Shown here piece after piece: positions 5,819 to 10,293 of a stretch of DNA of 10,293 bases (its first letter is position 1; every line of letters starts with the position of its first letter). The position numbers were made by a program, and so were the translations under genes. The notes beneath the pieces were generated by a model. It had not been told where the DNA came from. It searched no databases and worked only from the letters and a program-made list of their open reading frames with translations. The stretch comes from Thermoplasmata archaeon (GTDB lineage Archaea > Thermoplasmatota > Thermoplasmata > Thermoplasmatales > Thermoplasmataceae), in contig JAJZOM010000301.1 of the NCBI GenBank assembly GCA_021811505.1, positions 1-10,293 on the forward strand, given 5' to 3'.

Positions 5819-6973
5819 TCAGAACCAGTGCCTCATCCAGTATTTTTCGAATGCAACCTTCTGCATATGCCATATACTGCCTGGACCCCTGAAGTCCATT
5901 AGTGGCTTTGGTTCTTCTAGGAATTTTCCTTTCATAAAAGCACTCTTGCCACGGCCAGTTTCCAGGAAGCACGCTCCTTCCCCATCCCACTCTCTCATTT
6001 TTCCACTTCCAGCGATCGCGTTAGCAACGTTGTTGGCGACAACCTTTGCTTGACCATGAGCAAATACTCCTGCCTTGGGAAGATACTGGACATAGCCGCT
6101 TGGAGTGGGAATGGAAGCAACATCTCCGATCGCAAATACTCCAGGGAATCTTGTCTCAAGGTTTCTCACATTAACTGGAATCCATCCAGTGGAGTCGGTC
6201 ATACCAGCCTTAACTACAGGCTCCGGTGCCACATGCGGCGGAACAGAAAAAAGGAGATCGTAATCCATGGTTTCACCACTTTCGAAGATAAGCTGATCCT
6301 TTTTCACCTCCTTCAGCTTCAGTCGTGGATGGTAATTTATCCCTCTTGATTCCAGAAGCTTCAGAACCTTGTCAGCTATCTCCGGCCCCACCGAGGGGAC
6401 TGGGTTAGGCTCAGGGGTGTAAAAGTTAATCTGGATATTATCCCTGATGCCTTTCATCGAGTAATAATCATCCAGCAGGAATGCCACCTCATATGGGGCA
6501 GCAGGGCACTTGAAAGGGAGCCTTGAAATTCCAATCGCAACCGAACCATGATCAAAACCTGCAACGGCATCCCTAAATGATACAGCGGATTCAAGGTCGT
6601 AGATGTGGTGGGCATATTCTGAAAAGCCAGATATAGCGTCTGGATTATATTGAGTGCCAAGGGAAATTATCAGGAAATCTGCAGTGTATTTCGAAACAGC
6701 AGTTACAACGGTTTTCTTCGCGGGGTCGATTGAAGTTATCTCTTCGTTAACAACGTTTATACCTTTTCCCGTAAGAACGCTCAAATCTTTTTGTACTTGA
6801 CCCTGCGTTCTCTTCCCCATCATAAGCCATGGGTAAGAAGGGGGAAACTGGAAATACCGCTTTTTGTCAATAACCGTGATTCTGGCCTTCCCCTTCAGCT
6901 TATCCGCCAGAATGTTCGCGACGGCTAATCCTCCTATGCCGCATCCCAAAACAAGAACGTTTTTCCCTTCCAT
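5819..6973 (-). CDS. sqr: Sulfide:quinone oxidoreductase family FAD flavoprotein, 384 aa
   Basis: The N-terminal dinucleotide-binding motif is VLVLGCGIGGLAVAN (residues 6-20). The second FAD contact is FPGVFAIGDVASIPTP (276-291), followed by LPKAGVFAHGQAKVVANNV. Family hallmarks are the redox cysteine in KCPAAPYE (Cys156) and the second in GACFLETGRGKSAF (Cys335). The C-terminus ends KVAFEKYWMRHWF, matching the membrane-contact helix of known SQRs but stopping right after it. The third cysteine of classical SQR (Cys128 in Acidithiobacillus) seems replaced by Tyr125 in HHIYDLESA. The enzyme should oxidise sulfide to sulfane sulfur and pass electrons to membrane quinone. Flavocytochrome-c-like or other NADH-type flavoproteins are less likely alternatives. 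It lies 33 bp after the upstream membrane gene and 42 bp before dsrE, in one likely operon, with no visible ribosome binding site. Confidence 0.85.
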   Translation of the reverse strand: MEGKNVLVLGCGIGGLAVANILADKLKGKARITVIDKKRYFQFPPSYPWLMMGKRTQGQVQKDLSVLTGKGINVVNEEITSIDPAKKTVVTAVSKYTADFLIISLGTQYNPDAISGFSEYAHHIYDLESAVSFRDAVAGFDHGSVAIGISRLPFKCPAAPYEVAFLLDDYYSMKGIRDNIQINFYTPEPNPVPSVGPEIADKVLKLLESRGINYHPRLKLKEVKKDQLIFESGETMDYDLLFSVPPHVAPEPVVKAGMTDSTGWIPVNVRNLETRFPGVFAIGDVASIPTPSGYVQYLPKAGVFAHGQAKVVANNVANAIAGSGKMREWDGEGACFLETGRGKSAFMKGKFLEEPKPLMDFRGPGSIWHMQKVAFEKYWMRHWF

Positions 6974-7006
6974 ATGAGTTTATTCAAGTTCAATGCAAAA
7001 GGTTTT

Positions 7007-7486
7007 TCATGTGTGCAAACGCCGAGTCAAAGAATCTATTGATGCAGAATAGATCAGAAAAACATATGAAATTACCGCCACTATAAATCCCAGCGACATG
7101 GCGAAAGACAAAATATTATTTTGAAACCCGGAAAATATGAATTCAAGTCCACTTATCCCCGCAAGGAAGATCGAGAACGAAGCTATGGTACTCAACATTG
7201 CTGATTTGTGGTAGCCACCCATCAGGCTCATGACAAATATCATCAATGACATCAGACCTATTACCGCCCCAATCATCATGTGAACCATAAGTTCCGGTAC
7301 CGAAAACATAACATTCATCATTCCAGACATCGGAAAGGTGACGTTTGTTGTTGGGAACAGGGCGAAGAGATTCATCCACATTCCGATTACGAACTGCGCT
7401 GCAAGAAGAGTCAGCTCAACTGTCACACCCGTAAGCAAGAGAGGGGTTCCGCGTCCCCCCTGGGAGAAAGTGTACTGCTTGGACAC
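7007..7486 (-). CDS. Four-helix integral membrane protein, first gene of the SQR operon, 159 aa
   Basis: Four hydrophobic segments lie at about residues 16-39, 66-89, 95-117 and 127-147. The sequence is rich in methionine in the helix 1-2 loop (FPMSGMMNVMFSVPEL). His69 at the start of helix 2 and His93 between helices 2 and 3 (GGYHK) are the only histidines in or near the membrane, apart from one at the C-terminal tail. I do not recognise the family. The start is GTG at 7486; a TATA-like box 23-27 bp upstream supports a leaderless transcript that begins at or near this GTG. The SQR-like gene follows after 33 bp, so the protein may help anchor SQR, handle quinone or move a sulfur compound. That role is inference from position only. 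Confidence 0.75.
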   Translation of the reverse strand: MSKQYTFSQGGRGTPLLLTGVTVELTLLAAQFVIGMWMNLFALFPTTNVTFPMSGMMNVMFSVPELMVHMMIGAVIGLMSLMIFVMSLMGGYHKSAMLSTIASFSIFLAGISGLEFIFSGFQNNILSFAMSLGFIVAVISYVFLIYSASIDSLTRRLHT

Positions 7487-7502
7487 TTTTTGTGATTTCT
7501 TC

Positions 7503-7514
7503 TTAATTAATAAG
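7503..7514 (-). promoter_or_regulatory. TATA-like box for the membrane protein-sqr-dsrE operon
   Basis: The minus strand reads CTTATTAATTAA. Its core is about 23-27 bp upstream of the GTG start at 7486, and no Shine-Dalgarno sequence lies between. It probably drives a leaderless mRNA covering 7486 down to about 5420. Confidence 0.5.
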
Positions 7515-7516
7515 CC

Positions 7517-7743
7517 CTATCTTGATGTGACTTTGATTCGGCGCATGAATCGGTGGGTCTGCTGGAACCCATTGCCGAGTCCTGGCGTCTCTCCAGTCCC
7601 GTGAGTTACGCCTCTGCGGGTATCAATGCTCAAGTTGCATACATCCCTGTCTGCATGCAATCGGGATATGCATTTAATCCATTCCTCTGCCTGAACTGTT
7701 GAACGGAGACTTTCCCAACCTAATGGCGAGGTCCTTTCGATTC
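7517..7743 (-). pseudogene. Probable TnpB (IS200/IS605-type) C-terminal remnant
   Basis: A minus-strand frame with no start codon runs from just after a TGA to a TAG at 7517-7519. It contains KCISRLHADRDVCN followed by an LSIDTRRGVTHGTGETPGLG tail. This matches the end of TnpB proteins, where the zinc-ribbon second half (CxxCG) is followed by a DRDxNAxxNI segment holding the last catalytic Asp, then an RRG...GT...ETP-type tail. The expected second cysteine and glycine of the ribbon, and the Asn after DRDV, are altered. Nothing resembling the RuvC body is upstream. It therefore looks like a decayed stump about 75 codons long. I see no terminal repeat or TnpA. The match is short, so chance similarity cannot be excluded. 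Confidence 0.45.
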
Positions 7744-7813
7744 AGTCGCTTCATGGGGATTTTCATGCACGACTTCCTCGATGAGTAGTTTCGTGCCTTG
7801 AAATAAGCCCTTG

Positions 7814-7969
7814 TTACAACATAGAGGTTTCGCAATTCGTCCACATCACAAGCTCAGTGGCTTTCCTGCTCAGGAGAGTTGTAAAACCGACGAAATCGTA
7901 TAAGGCAACTATTCCGGTTAACGTAAGGACCAGAAAGACACTGTGAATAAGGTATTTCTCATTTTGCAA
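7814..7969 (-). CDS. Possible small membrane ORF or broken gene, 51 codons
   Basis: A minus-strand frame opens after a TAA and can start at TTG 7969, ending at TAA 7814-7816. Its product would have one clear membrane helix (YLIHSVFLVLTLTGIVALYDF, about residues 6-26) and a short polar tail. A TATA-like box on the minus strand (CTTAAATAA, about 8000-8008) lies upstream, at a distance that would give a short leader. A second frame that overlaps its end and runs towards 7680 also looks protein-like (VDELRNLYVVTRAYFKARN). The whole may therefore be a larger gene broken by a frameshift near 7850. I do not recognise a family; this could also be an open frame by chance. Confidence 0.3.
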   Translation of the reverse strand: MQNEKYLIHSVFLVLTLTGIVALYDFVGFTTLLSRKATELVMWTNCETSML

Positions 7970-7982
7970 CCATGTAGAACAG

Positions 7983-7990
7983 CTTTAATA
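7983..7990 (+). promoter_or_regulatory. TATA-like box for the nre-radical SAM operon
   Basis: CTTTAATA lies about 27 bp upstream of the ATG at 8015, the expected spacing for a leaderless archaeal gene. A second A/T block (TTATTTAAG, 8001-8009) is too close to serve this start and better fits a minus-strand promoter. Confidence 0.45.
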
Positions 7991-8014
7991 GTAAGTGGAA
8001 TTATTTAAGACTGG

Positions 8015-9259
8015 ATGGAATTCAAGACCGCATATAAGATACCGGCATCGCTATGCATAAAGTGCAGGGGAGCGAAGATGCTATGCGGACTTTCCTACTG
8101 CCCGATTTCTGTGAAGAACCTCCTGCAGCCAAAGATAGCAAGGTTCAACGGGACTGAGATAAATGGGTCTACTCCTCCATCAATTTTCGTCGGAAGATAT
8201 GGATATCCGAAGGTCAACATCTATCCATCCGCACCTAACATTCATGGAGATACCAGCGGATACGAAAACCCGTCCACATGGATGCAGGTAAACATGGAGG
8301 AGTTCCTCTCAATGAGGCTTTCATTACTGCGCGGAGGGATGGAAGTGAACGTAAAGAATATCTCTGATCCAGGAAAGACAATGCAGGAGATACAGGTAAT
8401 GTCCCTGTCCGAGAAGCCCGTAGAAGTTGAAATGGAATTCACGAAGAGCATGAACAGCGCAAAGATCGTGCTGGATGAGCATGTTGCCCCAATGGGCCCT
8501 TCGGCACCGGTGAAAAAACTCACAATAGGCAGTGCCAGAGTAGAGGGTTTTGTGGAGAGGATATACTCGGAGGATGACCTTCTTGCGGTGGAGGGAATGA
8601 ACACCATGTACAGGAGGGGAGTCGACGTCACGAGGATTTCAAAGATACTCAGCGTTGGGGCCCTCGGAGTGAAGAAGCAGAGAAAAGCTGTTCCAACAAG
8701 ATGGGCGATAACTGCGGCTGACAAGAACGTCTCGGACGAGCTTACGGACGAAATCAAGCAAAAACCTCAACTCGGCGAATATCTTGCATACGTGAGAAAA
8801 ACACCCGGAAATCTCTTCACTGCTATACTTTCCCCAAGAAGCTGGATGTTTGAGTGGGGAGAAGCGTGGTACCCGGGAAGCACCTGGAACCAGTGGAGTG
8901 ACACCCCGTTTGTCGAGATAGATTACGAAATGTATGGAGGGAGAAAGGATTATCCCGGAATAGGTGGTTGCTACTATGCTTCCAAGCTGGCAGCACTTGA
9001 GGCGTTGAAAGGCATGAACAGGCAGGGTTCGGCTACCCTTTGGAGGGAGATATACCCTAGCTTCAACCTTCCGGTAGGTGTATGGTACGTCAGGGAAAAC
9101 GTAAGGGAGATGTTCCGGTCGAAGCCGGAAAGGTTCAGCAGCTATCAGGAAGCCCTGAAACACCTGGCATCCTTCCTCACAGTTCCGGTTAAGATGTGGA
9201 GGCAGAAATCCGGACTTGACCAGATACTGAACTACGGTGGGCTTGACAGGTTTCTCTGA
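8015..9259 (+). CDS. nreA: Archaeal Nre-family DNA repair protein
   Basis: The N-terminus carries the Nre zinc finger: Cys14-x2-Cys17, Cys24 and Cys29 in SLCIKCRGAKMLCGLSYCP. Further family segments follow: a PPSIFVGRYGYPKVNIYPSA block (about 53-72), a PVKKLTIGSARVEG-like core, and WAITAADKNVSDEL (about 229-242), which precedes the conserved tryptophan-rich C-terminal half. Nre proteins are archaea-specific, act in repair of DNA damage and can contact PCNA through a C-terminal PIP box. Here the last eight residues, YGGLDRFL, look like a degenerate PIP box: Leu and Phe-Leu fit but the leading Gln is missing. At 414 residues the length is normal. The ATG at 8015 fits leaderless expression, and the radical SAM gene follows without a gap. 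Confidence 0.9.
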   Translation: MEFKTAYKIPASLCIKCRGAKMLCGLSYCPISVKNLLQPKIARFNGTEINGSTPPSIFVGRYGYPKVNIYPSAPNIHGDTSGYENPSTWMQVNMEEFLSMRLSLLRGGMEVNVKNISDPGKTMQEIQVMSLSEKPVEVEMEFTKSMNSAKIVLDEHVAPMGPSAPVKKLTIGSARVEGFVERIYSEDDLLAVEGMNTMYRRGVDVTRISKILSVGALGVKKQRKAVPTRWAITAADKNVSDELTDEIKQKPQLGEYLAYVRKTPGNLFTAILSPRSWMFEWGEAWYPGSTWNQWSDTPFVEIDYEMYGGRKDYPGIGGCYYASKLAALEALKGMNRQGSATLWREIYPSFNLPVGVWYVRENVREMFRSKPERFSSYQEALKHLASFLTVPVKMWRQKSGLDQILNYGGLDRFL

Positions 9260-10138
9260 ATGGGGTTTTCCATGGCACGAAAGATAAATGTTATTGAGGT
9301 AACAGCAAAGAGGGCTCTTTCAAAGTCCGGACTCCCCGAACTGGACTACGCCCTGAACCCATACATGGGATGCATGCACTCCTGTGTGTACTGTTTTGCA
9401 ATAGACTTTACGTCAAACGCACAGGCAAGGGATGATTGGGGCGGAACTGTTGCGGTAAGAACAAATATCGTAGATGTGCTCAAACGGGAAGTGAGAACAG
9501 CCAGAAGGGGAATGGTGGGCGTTTCTACCATTACCGATCCATACCAGGCTATAGAGGGGCGATACAGGCTCACTAGAAATGCTGTGAAGTTACTGGCAGA
9601 AAATGGTTTCAGGGTCTCGATCCAGACAAAATCTCCACTCGTTGTAAGGGACATGGACATATTAACGCAACATCGACACTCCATAGATGTTGGCATGACC
9701 GTAACAACGCTGGATGAGGAGGTGTGGAAACTGATCGAGCCGGGAAGCCCTTCACCTGGATCACGGTTGAAAGCCCTTTCCTCCATTCACTCAAATGGCG
9801 TAAAGACATGGATTTTCCTCGGACCCATACTGAGGGGAGTAAACGATGCGAAGGAAAGCATTGGGAGGGTTATTGAGGAAGCTGGCGTAATAGGAACAAG
9901 AATTATTTATGACAGGTACCAGGCTTACAGGGGTTCATCAAGACTGATTGAAGGAATTGGACTGAACGTCTCAGATTTCAACAGGACTCCAGATAACGAC
10001 CGATGGTGGCAATCCACCAGGGACGTAATAGAGCGCCTGTGCGATTCCTTGGGTGTGACCTGCACATACCAACCCGATGAATGGAAATATGAGAGGAAAG
10101 TGACTTATGGGTCCATATTCCAGGACACCCTCCCGTAA
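9260..10138 (+). CDS. SPL/SplB-family radical SAM protein
   Basis: The radical SAM cluster motif is C-x3-C-x2-C, at Cys38, Cys42 and Cys45 in NPYMGCMHSCVYCFA. The upstream ALSKSGLPELDYALNPY, the TDPYQAIE segment, and the later SIQTKSPLVVRDMDIL match the COG1533 (SplB, spore photoproduct lyase-like) family. These enzymes bind a 4Fe-4S cluster and cleave SAM. In bacteria the founding member repairs a thymine dimer, but most archaeal members lack a proven reaction. The first ATG (9260) abuts the nre stop. A second ATG at 9272 gives an N-terminus (MARKINVIEV) closer to the usual family start, so the true start may be there. Two cysteines near the C-terminus (about 266 and 276) could be redox-active, but there is no proof. 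Co-transcription with nre suggests a DNA or nucleic acid repair task. Confidence 0.85.
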   Translation: MGFSMARKINVIEVTAKRALSKSGLPELDYALNPYMGCMHSCVYCFAIDFTSNAQARDDWGGTVAVRTNIVDVLKREVRTARRGMVGVSTITDPYQAIEGRYRLTRNAVKLLAENGFRVSIQTKSPLVVRDMDILTQHRHSIDVGMTVTTLDEEVWKLIEPGSPSPGSRLKALSSIHSNGVKTWIFLGPILRGVNDAKESIGRVIEEAGVIGTRIIYDRYQAYRGSSRLIEGIGLNVSDFNRTPDNDRWWQSTRDVIERLCDSLGVTCTYQPDEWKYERKVTYGSIFQDTLP

Positions 10139-10141
10139 ACG

Positions 10142-10151
10142 CGTTTAAATA
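10142..10151 (+). promoter_or_regulatory. TATA box for the gene at 10174
   Basis: CGTTTAAATAG is a strong archaeal TATA-type element, centred about 27 bp before the ATG at 10174. There is no ribosome binding site, so the transcript is probably leaderless. The element starts only 4 bp after the radical SAM gene ends. Confidence 0.65.
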
Positions 10152-10173
10152 GATTGGAATCCTTTGTCACCCT

Positions 10174-10293
10174 ATGACTGGGAGAACAGTAGCTGGCACA
10201 TTACTTGTTGCATTTGGAGTTATTGCAATTATCTCAATATTCCTGCCATGGTGGTTCATCACAGAAAGTGTTCCGGGGTTCCTGACACACGGA
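10174..10293 (+). CDS. N-terminal part of a membrane protein, runs off the window
   Basis: Forty codons are visible from the ATG at 10174 to the window end with no stop. Residues 6-26 form a hydrophobic helix (VAGTLLVAFGVIAIISIFLP), followed by WWF and a more polar stretch, so this is an N-terminal membrane segment or uncleaved signal anchor. The well-placed TATA box supports this start. The rest of the gene, and so its family, is outside the window. Confidence 0.6.
   Translation, partial: MTGRTVAGTLLVAFGVIAIISIFLPWWFITESVPGFLTHG

Larger units (their letters stand above)
7487..8014. other. 528-bp accessory intergenic region
   Basis: No intact conserved gene lies here. The stretch holds the operon promoter at 7503-7514, the TnpB-like stump, the 51-codon ORF and two closely spaced promoter-like boxes near 7983-8009. 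An imperfect inverted repeat (GCATACATCCC at 7637-7647 with GGGATATGC at 7663-7671) surrounds a TGCATGCA palindrome. The mixture of broken frames suggests old insertion and decay. Confidence 0.5.

Noticed and set aside
5661..6053. 130-codon plus-strand frame opposite dsrE and the end of sqr
   Set aside because: It spans two strongly recognised minus-strand genes and their spacer, and matches nothing.
7637..7671. Inverted repeat around TGCATGCA as a possible IS terminal hairpin or RNA
   Set aside because: The arms are imperfect, and the repeat lies inside the TnpB-like reading rather than at its boundary, so it is more likely chance.
8242..9163. Two long minus-strand frames (171 and 174 codons) opposite nre
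   Set aside because: They are serine- and proline-rich antisense translations of a well-recognised gene with no motifs.
1..10293. CRISPR array, tRNA or rRNA genes
   Set aside because: I saw no regularly spaced repeats and no tRNA or rRNA sequence features on either strand.

Overview
The window looks archaeal and most resembles a member of the Thermoplasmata (Thermoplasma-like or uncultured 'plasma' lineages). Three things point that way. It carries an archaea-specific Nre DNA-repair protein. Several genes have a TATA-like box about 23-28 bp upstream of the start codon and little or no Shine-Dalgarno sequence, which indicates leaderless transcripts. It also has the sulfide oxidation genes common in acidophilic archaea. 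The taxonomic call is inference; there is no rRNA or tRNA gene here to confirm it.

Region 1 (11-4131) is a group of transferases. A 76-residue protein of unknown function overlaps by 4 nt a 392-residue protein that appears to fuse a split-barrel flavin/F420-reductase-like domain to a class I SAM methyltransferase. Convergent to it is a second SAM methyltransferase with a C-terminal four-cysteine zinc ribbon. Divergent from that, across a 243-bp spacer holding a nested inverted repeat, is a two-gene operon of a nucleotidyltransferase-fold protein and a family 2 glycosyltransferase that overlap by one base. Together they suggest modification of a small molecule, lipid or glycan, but no substrate can be read from the sequence.

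Region 2 (4173-7486, minus strand) holds membrane and sulfur genes. The 7486-to-5420 operon encodes a four-helix membrane protein, a sulfide:quinone oxidoreductase (SQR) family flavoprotein and a YchN/DsrE-type sulfur-relay protein. A plausible division of labour is that SQR oxidises sulfide into membrane quinone and the DsrE-like protein accepts the sulfane sulfur. Between dsrE and a second lone four-helix membrane protein (4173-4652) lies about 770 bp with no intact gene. It holds what looks like a decayed minus-strand coding sequence spread over three frames.

Region 3 (7487-8014) is 528 bp without an intact conserved gene. It holds a probable TnpB transposase C-terminal remnant, a possible 51-codon membrane ORF, and two closely spaced divergent promoter-like boxes.

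Region 4 (8015-10293) encodes the Nre repair protein, a directly abutting SPL/SplB-family radical SAM protein (a likely DNA repair or nucleic-acid modification pair), and the start of a membrane protein that runs off the window behind its own strong TATA box.
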